The notes under the pieces were generated by a model. That model saw only the letters and a program-made list of their open reading frames with translations, was not told where the DNA came from and did not search any database. Source: Falsihalocynthiibacter sp042445055 (lineage in GTDB: Bacteria; Pseudomonadota; Alphaproteobacteria; Rhodobacterales; Rhodobacteraceae). Taken from it: DNA of 64,000 bases. The stretch spans positions 1,798,001 to 1,862,000 of the forward strand of contig NZ_CP170339.1 in NCBI RefSeq assembly GCF_042445055.1, written 5' to 3'. Position 1 is the stretch's first letter. Each line of letters begins with the position of its first letter. The position numbers were made by a program, and so were the translations under genes. Below, one piece after another: positions 7,896 to 15,573 of the stretch.

Positions 7896-8669
7896 TTACT
7901 TCGCCTTGGTGTCGATCAAGGCAGAGGCTTCTTCGGACGTGAGGGGCGGAACCGCTCCGTTCGGATAAACAAGCCCCGCCGAAATCACCAGCTTCGCTGT
8001 ATCTTCGACCGTCATATCAAGCACGATCACATCGGATTTTGGCAGGAACAGCAGAAACCCTGATGTCGGGTTCGGCGTGGTCGGTAGGAACACAGACATA
8101 ATGGTGTCATCCGACGGGATGCGAGAGTTTATCTCTCCCTTGGCCTTGGTCGAGATGAACCCGATGGCCCAGATACCCCTGCGGGGGTATTCAATAAGGC
8201 AGGCCTGATCGAAGGTCGTGTCCGTTTGAGCGAAAACGGTTTCTGCTATCTGTTTCAATCCGTTATAGATCGACCTTACGATAGGCATACGGTAAACGAT
8301 GCCTTCGCCCCACTTCAAAAGGGTACGTCCAATGAGGCCTTTCGTCATCCAACCCACGAGGATCGTAAAGATCAGGAAGATGATAACGCCAAATCCGGGG
8401 AACTTGATGGTTTCGACTGTCGGGTAACCGGGAAGGTCCTCGGTTCCACGCCAGTTGACATAGTTTCCGAGGTTGAAGTCCGGCACCCAACTATCTGGAA
8501 TAAAAGGCAAAACCCATCCGTCAATCCATCCGATAACCGTCCAGATCAACCAGCACGTCACCGCAATCGGTGCAATCACCACGATGCCCGTCAGGAAGTT
8601 CGCCCGCAATCCGGCAAACGCCCCGCGTTTGCGCTGCTTGTTCGTGGGATCGTTATCGGGTTCTTCCAT
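7896..8669 (-). CDS. DUF502 membrane protein
   Basis: A 257-residue protein with an early hydrophobic helix (FLTGIVVIAPIAVTCWLIW, about residues 24-42) and a second one near residues 93-112 (GFGVIIFLIFTILVGW). The rest contains RTLLKWGEGIVYRMPIVRS and SVFLPTTPNPTSGFLLF, hallmarks of the DUF502 family. It is an inner-membrane protein of unknown function; plant relatives (LCV/COV) affect vascular patterning, which does not help here. It lies downstream of psuK-psuG on the same strand but about 100 bases away, so co-transcription is uncertain. Confidence 0.87.
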   Translation of the reverse strand: MEEPDNDPTNKQRKRGAFAGLRANFLTGIVVIAPIAVTCWLIWTVIGWIDGWVLPFIPDSWVPDFNLGNYVNWRGTEDLPGYPTVETIKFPGFGVIIFLIFTILVGWMTKGLIGRTLLKWGEGIVYRMPIVRSIYNGLKQIAETVFAQTDTTFDQACLIEYPRRGIWAIGFISTKAKGEINSRIPSDDTIMSVFLPTTPNPTSGFLLFLPKSDVIVLDMTVEDTAKLVISAGLVYPNGAVPPLTSEEASALIDTKAK

Positions 8670-8771
8670 GCTGCTATGTCCTTAGAGTCACCAAGTTTTA
8701 TCGATTAGTTACGGTCCCGACGGCCAATGTCACGGGGGAAACATAGATATGGGTAAAGAAAGTTGCTTTGC

Positions 8772-9683
8772 CTAGCTTTTCGACATCTCAACAGCGATTT
8801 GTGCCGCAAGTTGTGCGTTGTTGAGCACAAGCGCAATATTGGCGGTAAGCGAACGCCCTTCGGTCAGTTCGAAAATACGCCCCAAAAGGAACGGTGTGAC
8901 GTCCTTGGCATGGATGCCTTTGCTCTCGGCTTCTTGGAGGGCTTGTTTGATGACGGGCGCCAGAACTTCGGCGGCGATCTCGGATTCAGCAGGGATTGGA
9001 TTGGCCACAAGCTGCCCACCGGGAATGCCCATCGCAGTGCGCATTTTTTGAGCCGCAGCAATCTCGCTGGCTGTATCAAGGCGCAGCGGTGCAGAGAGAT
9101 GCGATGCGCGCGACCAGAAAGCGGGCAGGGTGTCTTGGCCGACTGCGATCACAGGAACACCAAGCGTTTCAAGGACTTCGTAGGTTTTCTCAAGGTCAAG
9201 GATCGCCTTGGCACCTGCGGCAACGACAGTTACAGGAGTTTCGGAAAGTTCACGTAGGTCCGCGGAGATATCGAATGTGGTTTCGGCGCCCTTATGAACA
9301 CCGCCAATGCCGCCCGTCGCAAAAACAGAGATACCAGCCAGATGCGCTGCGATCATTGTGGCCGCGACCGTGGTTGCGCCATATCCGCCAGCGGCCAGAA
9401 CCACGGCGATATCGGCACGCGAAACTTTGGCGACATTCTCGGCCTGCGCGAGTTCAAAGAGCTGCTCGTTCGTTAGCCCAACATGAAGCTTGCCGCCCAT
9501 CAGTGCGATGGTGGCCGGAGTTGCGCCGTTTTCGCGCACACAGGCTTCAACGCTTTGGGCTGTTTCAACATTCTGTGGGTATGGCATGCCGTGAGTGATG
9601 ATTGTGCTCTCTAGCGCAACAATAGGACCACCAGCGGCGCGGGCTTCGGCAACTTCGGGGGAAAGAACGATAGGGAGGGTCAT
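8772..9683 (-). CDS. psuG: Pseudouridine-5'-phosphate glycosidase
   Basis: A 303-residue enzyme that splits pseudouridine 5'-phosphate into uracil and ribose 5-phosphate, allowing reuse of the RNA-derived C-nucleoside. Family signatures are clear: ALESTIITHGMPYPQN, the SRADIAVVLAAGGYGATTVA block, the catalytic-lysine region FATGGIGGVHKGAETTFDISADL, and VIAVGQDTLPAFWSR. Its start overlaps the end of psuK by four bases (9680-9683), so the two are translationally coupled and form the complete kinase-glycosidase pair. No dedicated nucleoside transporter is adjacent. Confidence 0.95.
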   Translation of the reverse strand: MTLPIVLSPEVAEARAAGGPIVALESTIITHGMPYPQNVETAQSVEACVRENGATPATIALMGGKLHVGLTNEQLFELAQAENVAKVSRADIAVVLAAGGYGATTVAATMIAAHLAGISVFATGGIGGVHKGAETTFDISADLRELSETPVTVVAAGAKAILDLEKTYEVLETLGVPVIAVGQDTLPAFWSRASHLSAPLRLDTASEIAAAQKMRTAMGIPGGQLVANPIPAESEIAAEVLAPVIKQALQEAESKGIHAKDVTPFLLGRIFELTEGRSLTANIALVLNNAQLAAQIAVEMSKS

Positions 9684-10582
9684 TTGGCTGTGTCTCCTGA
9701 AACATAAATTGCGGCAGCGTGCAGCGCTCCCTTTAGGGCTTCTTCGCGGGAGGCGCCACGAGATTCGCGCACCATATGGGCCGCCATGAACGTATCGCCC
9801 GCACCAGTCACCCGAGTGACGAGAACTTCGGGCGGGCAGCTTGTGACCAGTCCGTCTGCATTGCCGTCACACGCGGGCTTGCCACCATCCGTCACCAAAA
9901 CCCGCTTGGCGCCGCGTTCAAGAAGGCCCTTCGCGGCTTCTTGGGAGGTGTCAAATGTGCGTTGGCACAAAAGGCCCGCTTCTTCGAGGTTCACATAAAG
10001 CGTCGCGCGGGTGTGGTTCAGGAAGGGCTGAAGGCGCTCGGCCTTACCCGGACTAGCAGGGGCAACGCGCAGATCTGCCTTAACGAAAAGGTCGCTCGTC
10101 GCGATATCCTCAAGCAACGCGCGCGTGAGGTTCCCGTCCAGCGCAATGGCGCCCTCATAAGGAGCATCGGTGCTTCCCAGACGGCCATCCGCAAGTGGGC
10201 GCAGGATTTTGTCGCCTGCGGCCTCAAGGGAATGCGCGTCGGCGATGGCCGCGATCAATCCGTTTGCACCCTCAATCGCCATATATCTATCTGTCGGCAA
10301 ATCTGCGGAGCGATAGACATAGTCCGTGTTGATACCTAACTGGCGGGCCTCGGCCATGAGTTCAGCGCCTTGCATGTCCTCGCCAATGGCGGTCAGGATC
10401 GCGGGCGTCTGGCCAAAGCGCGTCAGCGTCATTGCAATATTCATCGCCACACCACCAGGAAGGCGCGTAATCCGCCCTGGAACATCTGATCCCACGCGCA
10501 TATGCGCAGTTGCGCGGCCGATCACATCCCAAAGGACGGATCCGATTGCCAATATTTCGGGTTTTTGCGGTAACTGGTTCAT
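9680..10582 (-). CDS. psuK: PfkB-family kinase, probable pseudouridine kinase
   Basis: A 300-residue ribokinase-like protein. The N-terminal GSVLWDVIGRA and GGVAMNIAMTLTRFG form the first PfkB signature, and VTGAGDTFMAAHM carries the catalytic Asp of the second. Its role is inferred from the overlapping psuG: phosphorylation of pseudouridine to its 5'-phosphate, the substrate of PsuG. The open frame extends to 10741, but the ATG at 10582 begins the conserved domain and the extension would run into the divergent DUF2461 promoter. Kinase class is sure, substrate by context. Confidence 0.88.
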   Translation of the reverse strand: MNQLPQKPEILAIGSVLWDVIGRATAHMRVGSDVPGRITRLPGGVAMNIAMTLTRFGQTPAILTAIGEDMQGAELMAEARQLGINTDYVYRSADLPTDRYMAIEGANGLIAAIADAHSLEAAGDKILRPLADGRLGSTDAPYEGAIALDGNLTRALLEDIATSDLFVKADLRVAPASPGKAERLQPFLNHTRATLYVNLEEAGLLCQRTFDTSQEAAKGLLERGAKRVLVTDGGKPACDGNADGLVTSCPPEVLVTRVTGAGDTFMAAHMVRESRGASREEALKGALHAAAIYVSGDTAK

Positions 10583-10686
10583 AGCGCTTTGTCGCTTGAT
10601 GCGAAAAATTGTGCAAGCCCTGACGCGCTTGGAGCTTGGCGTGACGCAGGATATAAGAGGTTCGATGACCTTTGGCGGAGGCTGGC

Positions 10687-11355
10687 ATGTTTGACGGGTT
10701 TGATCCGAAACTGTTCGAATTCCTGCATGGATTGGAGGCAAACAACTCCAAAACGTGGTTCGACGCGCACCGCTCGGATTATGAGTGGTTCTATAAAAAC
10801 GCAGCAGAGGAGCTTGTGGCCGATATCTCTCAAGAGTTGTCAGCGCTTGGCTTAAAGGCGATGCCCAAGGTCAACGGATCGCTGAGGCGCATTAACCGCG
10901 ACGTGCGGTTTTCCAAGGATAAGTCACCATATCACGCGCATATGCATCTGGTTTTCTGGTCCGGCGATCACCCGAACCGATCCGCTGGTATGCACTTTGT
11001 TATCAAGGCAGCGGGGATCGGATATGGGGCGGGGCACTATGGTATGAATGCGGATATACTTACCCGCTATCGCGCGGTGGTCTGTGATGAGAGTAAACGT
11101 GCCGCGCTCCAAGAAGCGCTCGCGGCTGCGAAAGCCGTTGGCTCCGAGCTTGAGCCGCCCGCTCTTGCCCGCGTTCCGAAAGGCTTTGAAGCCAACCCAG
11201 ACTGGGAGGATCTGCTCAAGCATAAATCCATCGTTGCGCGCACAATGACCGATCAGCCGCATCCTGCATGGCTGACCAATCAAAACGCAAAAGACGGCAT
11301 TTTGGACCTGACAAAGGCGCATTTACCGCTTATTGCGTGGCTTCGCGCGATTTGA
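10687..11355 (+). CDS. DUF2461 family protein
   Basis: A 222-residue cytosolic protein with the DUF2461 (TIGR02453) signature: FLHGLEANNSKTWFDAHRSDY near the N-terminus, INRDVRFSKDKSPY, and a central AGMHFVIKAAGIGYGAGHYG. The family is widespread in bacteria and fungi with no assigned activity. The ATG at 10687 is preferred over the TTG 15 bases upstream because GGAGG precedes it. It is divergent from psuK and precedes the rpsB leader, with no close functional partner. Confidence 0.85.
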   Translation: MFDGFDPKLFEFLHGLEANNSKTWFDAHRSDYEWFYKNAAEELVADISQELSALGLKAMPKVNGSLRRINRDVRFSKDKSPYHAHMHLVFWSGDHPNRSAGMHFVIKAAGIGYGAGHYGMNADILTRYRAVVCDESKRAALQEALAAAKAVGSELEPPALARVPKGFEANPDWEDLLKHKSIVARTMTDQPHPAWLTNQNAKDGILDLTKAHLPLIAWLRAI

Positions 11356-11422
11356 CGCTGTTTTAGGCCGTTTGGGGCTTGCTCCTTGTGGACAGGTGGG
11401 TTAAATGCGCGGCACTTCACAG

Positions 11423-11494
11423 GCGAAACTTGGGCCTTGCGGGGAGAAATCCCGTAACGTCCGCCGGTTGGGCTCACGCCCTCAATGGTTTCGC
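11423..11494 (+). promoter_or_regulatory. Structured rpsB leader (candidate autoregulatory element)
   Basis: A seven-pair closing stem, GCGAAAC (11423-11429) with GTTTCGC (11488-11494), encloses two hairpins: CGGG/CCCG (11440-11454) and GGGC/GCCC with a TCAC loop (11470-11481). It ends 27 bases before the rpsB ATG, just before the ribosome binding site. A competing pairing CCGGTT (11464-11469) with AACCGG (11503-11508) would reach toward that site. S2 is known to repress rpsB-tsf through an mRNA leader in gammaproteobacteria; equivalence here is inference. Confidence 0.45.
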
Positions 11495-11521
11495 TCAGGA
11501 TAAACCGGAAAGGATATAAGC

Positions 11522-12280
11522 ATGGCGCTTCCTGAATTTACTATGCGGCAGCTACTTGAAGCTGGCGTTCACTTTGGCCACCAAACACCACGTTGGAACC
11601 CACGTATGGGTCCATACATCTATGGTGCACGTAATGGCATTCATATTCTCGACCTGACACAAACTGTTCCTATGCTGGATCAAGCACTCAACGTAGTGCG
11701 TGAAACAACAGCAAAAGGCGGCCGCGTTCTTTTCGTTGGCACAAAGCGTCAGGCTCAAAAGCCAATCGCTGAAGCAGCTGAGAAATCCGCTCAGTACTAC
11801 ATGAACCACCGTTGGCTCGGCGGCACATTGACCAACTGGAAAACAGTTTCTGCGTCGATCTCCCGCCTGAAGTCCTACGACGAGAAGCTCGAAAACGGCG
11901 GCGAAGGCCTCACCAAGAAAGAGCGCCTCGGCATGGAGCGTCAACAAGAGAAACTCCAAGCAAGCCTTGGCGGGATCCGCGAAATGGGCGGCGTTCCTGA
12001 TCTTCTCTTCGTTATCGACGTAAACAAAGAACAACTTGCAATCTCCGAAGCTAACAAGCTTGGTATTCCTGTTGTTGCCGTTGTTGATACGAACTGCTCG
12101 CCAGATGGCGTTGACTATGTGATCCCAGGCAATGATGACGCGGCACGCGCGATTGCTCTTTATACTGACCTTGTTGCTCGTGCAGCGCTGGACGGTATGA
12201 CAGCACAAATGGGCGCAGCAGGCGTTGACTTGGGCGAAATGGAAGAAGCTCTTGTCGAAGAAGTTCCAGCAGAGGCATAA
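11522..12280 (+). CDS. rpsB: 30S ribosomal protein S2
   Basis: A 252-residue small-subunit protein needed for loading S1 and for initiation. The N-terminus (FTMRQLLEAGVHFGHQTPRWNP) and GARNGIHILDL, LFVGTKRQAQ, HRWLGGTLTNW and the C-terminal VDTNCSPDGVDYVIPGNDDA blocks are universally conserved in S2. A short acidic tail (GEMEEALVEEVPAEA) is typical of alphaproteobacteria. AAAGGA precedes the ATG. It forms the classical operon with tsf, separated by 99 bases that contain a strong hairpin. Confidence 0.98.
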   Translation: MALPEFTMRQLLEAGVHFGHQTPRWNPRMGPYIYGARNGIHILDLTQTVPMLDQALNVVRETTAKGGRVLFVGTKRQAQKPIAEAAEKSAQYYMNHRWLGGTLTNWKTVSASISRLKSYDEKLENGGEGLTKKERLGMERQQEKLQASLGGIREMGGVPDLLFVIDVNKEQLAISEANKLGIPVVAVVDTNCSPDGVDYVIPGNDDAARAIALYTDLVARAALDGMTAQMGAAGVDLGEMEEALVEEVPAEA

Positions 12281-12320
12281 GCCCGACGGATTTCTGACTG
12301 ACTGTCATTGAACTGACATC

Positions 12321-12346
12321 GAACGCGCCATATTTCTGGCGCGTTC
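12321..12346 (+). other. Ten-pair hairpin between rpsB and tsf
   Basis: GAACGCGCCA (12321-12330) pairs perfectly with TGGCGCGTTC (12337-12346) around the loop TATTTC. No U-tract follows, so it is more likely an attenuator, pause or mRNA-stability element than a full terminator. It would allow different S2 and EF-Ts levels from one operon. Confidence 0.6.
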
Positions 12347-12379
12347 CACAGGACCACATATATTATTAGGAGAGCCAAG

Positions 12380-13255
12380 ATGGCGATCACTGCTGCAATG
12401 GTAAAAGAGCTGCGCGACTCCACAGGCGCAGGCATGATGGACGCGAAGAAAGCGCTCACAGAAACTTCTGGCGATCTGGAAGCTGCTGTTGACTGGCTTC
12501 GCACCAAAGGTTTGGCAAAAGCTGCGAAAAAATCCGGCCGTACGGCTGCTGAAGGCCTCGTAGCTGTTTCGGTTTCCGGCAATAAAGGTGTTGCTGTTGA
12601 AGTTAATTCCGAAACTGACTTCGTTGCTAAAAACGCTGAGTTCCAAAAAATGGTTGGCGACATCGCACAAGTTGCGTTGACAGTTTCCGACGTTGACGCG
12701 CTGAACGCTGCTGACCTCGGCGGCAAAACAGTTGCTGACGTTGTAAAAGACAAAGTTGCGACAATCGGCGAAAACATGAACGTTCGTCGCATGGTTTCGA
12801 TCGAAGGCGACTCTGTTGTTTCCTACGTACACAACGCAGCTGCTGACGGCATGGGCAACATCGGTGTTCTCGTTGCACTCAAAGGTGGCGACGAAGCATT
12901 CGGCAAGCAAGTTGCGATGCACGTTGCTGCGGTTAACCCTGCATCCTTGAGCGAAGCTGATCTCGACGCTGACTATGTAGCGCGCGAAAAAGCGATCCTC
13001 GTTGAGCAAGCACGCGAAAGCGGCAAGCCAGAGCAAGTCATCGAAAAGATGATCGAAGGCCGTATGAAGAAGTTCCTCTCCGAGGTAACACTTTTGGGTC
13101 AGAGCTTTGTAATCAACCCAGACCTCACAGTTGAAGCTGCTGCTAAAGAAGCTGGCGCAGAAATTCTCGGCTTTGTTCGTCTCGTTGTTGGCGAAGGTAT
13201 CGAAAAAGCTGAAGAAGACTTCGCAGCCGAAGTTATGAAAACAGCTAAAGGGTAG
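12380..13255 (+). CDS. tsf: Elongation factor Ts
   Basis: A 291-residue guanine-nucleotide exchange factor that regenerates EF-Tu-GTP. The UBA-like N-terminus (VKELRDSTGAGMMDAKKALTE), the core motif SETDFVAKNAEFQ, and the coiled-coil/C-terminal region with MIEGRMKKFLSEVTLLGQ are diagnostic. Length is normal. A GGAG ribosome site precedes the ATG. Codon use is noticeably biased towards a subset of codons (GCT, GTT, AAA), as expected for a highly expressed translation factor. Confidence 0.98.
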   Translation: MAITAAMVKELRDSTGAGMMDAKKALTETSGDLEAAVDWLRTKGLAKAAKKSGRTAAEGLVAVSVSGNKGVAVEVNSETDFVAKNAEFQKMVGDIAQVALTVSDVDALNAADLGGKTVADVVKDKVATIGENMNVRRMVSIEGDSVVSYVHNAAADGMGNIGVLVALKGGDEAFGKQVAMHVAAVNPASLSEADLDADYVAREKAILVEQARESGKPEQVIEKMIEGRMKKFLSEVTLLGQSFVINPDLTVEAAAKEAGAEILGFVRLVVGEGIEKAEEDFAAEVMKTAKG

Positions 13256-13282
13256 GGCGCTCGTCCCACTCACTAAATTGAA

Positions 13283-13308
13283 CGCCGGCCTATTTAGTTA
13301 GGTCGGCG
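13283..13308 (+). terminator. Terminator after tsf
   Basis: CGCCGGCCTA (13283-13292) pairs with TAGGTCGGCG (13299-13308), one G-U pair, loop TTTAGT, followed by CTTAATTGTT. It lies 27 bases after the tsf stop. Confidence 0.65.
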
Positions 13309-13342
13309 CTTAATTGTTCCTTGGCCATAATTTGGACATAAA

Positions 13343-13377
13343 AAAACAGTGCAATCCGGGCAGGACTACACTGTTTT
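13343..13377. terminator. Bidirectional hairpin with A- and T-flanks
   Basis: AAAACAGTG (13343-13351) and CACTGTTTT (13369-13377) form a nine-pair perfect stem around a 17-base loop, with a run of As to the left and TCTT to the right. It could end transcripts from either direction in the tsf/luxR convergent gap. Confidence 0.45.
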
Positions 13378-13378
13378 C

Positions 13379-13525
13379 TTGTCATGTCGAGGCCTAATTG
13401 GGGATAAAGCCTCTTCTATGTCGCAGTTACTCCCAACGAAATAAGTTAGAAGGTATGCGGGTCGGTTTCCCGAGAAAACCGACCACTGATCTGTAATTGC
13501 AGGGTGGTCGGCTTCTGTTTGCTCC
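13379..13525 (+). ncRNA. Possible structured RNA in the tsf-luxR gap (weak)
   Basis: The convergent gap 13256-13625 has no credible reading frame but is rich in pairing. A TTGTCA/GATAAA pair with an 18-base spacer (13379-13408) could start a transcript near 13415. It would contain CTTCTA/TAGAAG (13413-13452), then GGTCGGTTT/AAACCGACC (13460-13484), while CCGACCAC (13479-13486) can instead pair with GTGGTCGG (13504-13511), which is followed by a T-rich stretch. Two mutually exclusive stems are seen; that they form an RNA switch or an sRNA is speculation. Confidence 0.25.
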
Positions 13526-13625
13526 TAGCCAAAAAAGACTTCACTCACGGAACACTACATTTTTCGCCTTTTTAAGGGCAAACATAAAGTAAGGAATTCC
13601 ATACTATTTGCTGAATTATTGTAGA

Positions 13626-14375
13626 TCAAGCGTCCATAATAAAGATTTGCTTCTGAAAAGAGGCCTTAAGTACTGCCTGTGTGGTTGTTTCGACGCCGAG
13701 AGATTCCCGTGCTAGGCGAAGGTGCTTTTCAATAGTTGCAGCTGTGAGTCCCATAATAGTCGCGATATCCTGCGCTGTTTTCCCATCTCCAACCCATTCG
13801 AGGACCTGTTTTTGGCGCTTGGTTAAGGGAGTGCGGCTATAGGTATGCGGCATAGCCATCGCCTTGAGATGGAAAATATTGCAGAGCGTATAGATCTCAT
13901 TGCCGTGCTCATCCCAGATTGCGTCCACATCATCCTGTGACATCCCAGAGCGCGCAGTCAGAAACATCGCGGCTTTCTCGCGCGTTTGATGGCCGTTGAA
14001 GCAAATCGTATAGCCGGCGTAAACACCGTGCTTCTTGTTGAACTCGATAACTTCCGCTTCACGTCTACTAAAACCAACCGTGCGCCCAATCTTTGTTGTT
14101 TGGCTCCAGCTAATGCTTCCGGTGTTTACGAGAGCCCATTGCGCCAGAGGTGCGCAGGCGTAGTATCCGTTTTGAATATAATGTGACGTGTACTCCTCAG
14201 AGTGATTGCTCAGAACCATGATGTCTTCAGGATCGCCAAACAGGCTGGTTTTCCAAACGCGTGTGAAGCCATAAAATACGCGATCGAATCCATAGCTGTT
14301 CAACCGTTCAACATGACACTCCCAAAGATCCTCAATCGTCGGTGCATTAATTAGGGTTTGAAGATAGGATATCAT
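13626..14375 (-). CDS. LuxR-type solo regulator with atypical autoinducer pocket
   Basis: About 249 residues (253 if a GTG at 14387 is used; AGG spacing favours the ATG at 14375). The N-terminal half is an autoinducer-binding domain (FDRVFYGFTRVW through MFLTARSG), the C-terminal half a LuxR/GerE HTH (LTKRQKQVLEWVGDGKTAQDIA, then TIEKHLRLARESLGVETTTQAV). No luxI-type synthase is in the window. In the ligand pocket the residue aligned with the invariant Asp of TraR (Asp70) is Ala (CAPL instead of the DP motif) and Trp57 is replaced by Tyr, so an ordinary acyl-homoserine lactone may not be the signal. It is divergent from cheR-cheB. Confidence 0.87.
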   Translation of the reverse strand: MISYLQTLINAPTIEDLWECHVERLNSYGFDRVFYGFTRVWKTSLFGDPEDIMVLSNHSEEYTSHYIQNGYYACAPLAQWALVNTGSISWSQTTKIGRTVGFSRREAEVIEFNKKHGVYAGYTICFNGHQTREKAAMFLTARSGMSQDDVDAIWDEHGNEIYTLCNIFHLKAMAMPHTYSRTPLTKRQKQVLEWVGDGKTAQDIATIMGLTAATIEKHLRLARESLGVETTTQAVLKASFQKQIFIMDA

Positions 14376-14387
14376 CTTATTTGGCAC

Positions 14388-14736
14388 CTGTAGGTTAAGA
14401 ATGTGTGAACGCGCTGAGAGCTAACACGCCTTTATGAAGAAGTTAATTTGTACTGAAATCAAGTATCACGACCGTTCATAGCAGCATTTTCCTGAAATTG
14501 AGGAACTACAAAGCCTTAGCGAAGTATAAAGTTTGTATTTATTTATCATAATACCAATTATGAGCATAAAAGCTGTGCTGTTTAATGGCGCCGCCTATCA
14601 ATAATCATGGACAATTAACATAAAATTCGCGGGACTTTATACTCTCTCGTTTATCAAATCTTCGCTTCAATAAAGTTTCCTACCGCTCTCGGGATAGCTC
14701 ACGCCTCGAACTTGTTGCCAAAGGAAACTTAACTTG
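14388..14736. promoter_or_regulatory. Divergent luxR / cheR promoter region
   Basis: These roughly 350 bases are AT-rich and contain no supported gene. Both promoters must lie here. I could not find a convincing lux-box palindrome or an unambiguous -35/-10 pair, so only the location is asserted. Confidence 0.35.
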
Positions 14737-15570
14737 ATGCACATCAGTACGCCAATAGCCGCGTCAACGCTCACGCCACAACTGGCAAAATACTTCACAG
14801 AGATCACAGCGCATCTATCTGGCGTACAGATCGATCCTGACAGAATTGACTTTCTAACGCTTAGATTGCGACGCCGAATGCGCGAGATTGGCGTCCATGA
14901 ATTCGCGTCCTATGCGTCCCTGTTGGACTCTGACAATAACGAAAAAAACGAATTATTAGAATGCCTTGTGACCCATACCACAGGTTTCTTTCGTGAGCCT
15001 GCACATTTCGATTGGCTGCGCTCAACTGGACTTGAGATGCTCCAGAGTAAGTCAGATGAGCCGATACGTGTTTGGAGCGCGGCCTGCTCTACTGGTGCGG
15101 AGCTTTGGAGTGCGGCGATGGAGATTGCGGCTTTTCAGGCGAACCAAGGCAAGAATTATCAGGCTGAGCTATTCGGTACGGACATCTCGAGAACAATACT
15201 CCTGCGCGCGGTAGATGGTGTCTATGAGTTTTCAGAAATAGAAGCGATACCGGATAGTTACCGTGCGAAGTTTATCCAAAAATCCAGCGGCACATTGGAT
15301 AGATTTCGTATCTGTCCACAAATTCTGAATTCGGCGAAGTTTGAGCAGCTCAACCTAGTTGAGAGTTCCAACTCACTCGGCAAATTCGACTTAATCTTCC
15401 TGCGCAACATATTGATTTATTTTGATAAGTATAATCAAGAACGTGCGCTTGAATACGCAGTATCTCATTTGTCGTCGGGAGGAATATTGATGATAGGCCA
15501 CACTGAGGCGCAGGCATTGAATACCTCAGGGTTGAAGCGCCTCGCTCCCGCGATTTTCATGAAGGAGTAA
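14737..15570 (+). CDS. cheR: CheR-type protein-glutamate O-methyltransferase
   Basis: A 277-residue SAM-dependent methyltransferase expected to methylate glutamates of chemoreceptors. It has the all-alpha N-terminal domain and the Rossmann domain with RVWSAACSTGAELWSAAM, FGTDIS, and the late FDLIFLRNILIYFD typical of CheR. The usual GCSTGEEPYS motif is altered (ACSTGAELWS), so the acidic and Tyr positions are changed. ATG at 14737 follows AAAGGA; a TTG three bases earlier is less likely. It is followed three bases later by cheB. No receptor, cheA, cheW, cheY or flagellar gene is present in the window. Confidence 0.9.
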   Translation: MHISTPIAASTLTPQLAKYFTEITAHLSGVQIDPDRIDFLTLRLRRRMREIGVHEFASYASLLDSDNNEKNELLECLVTHTTGFFREPAHFDWLRSTGLEMLQSKSDEPIRVWSAACSTGAELWSAAMEIAAFQANQGKNYQAELFGTDISRTILLRAVDGVYEFSEIEAIPDSYRAKFIQKSSGTLDRFRICPQILNSAKFEQLNLVESSNSLGKFDLIFLRNILIYFDKYNQERALEYAVSHLSSGGILMIGHTEAQALNTSGLKRLAPAIFMKE

Positions 15571-15573
15571 TGA

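Noticed and set aside
12305..13273. A 322-codon minus-strand frame opposite tsf.
   Set aside because: Its Phe/Asn/Cys-rich translation results from the strong codon bias of tsf on the other strand; no ribosome site or domain.
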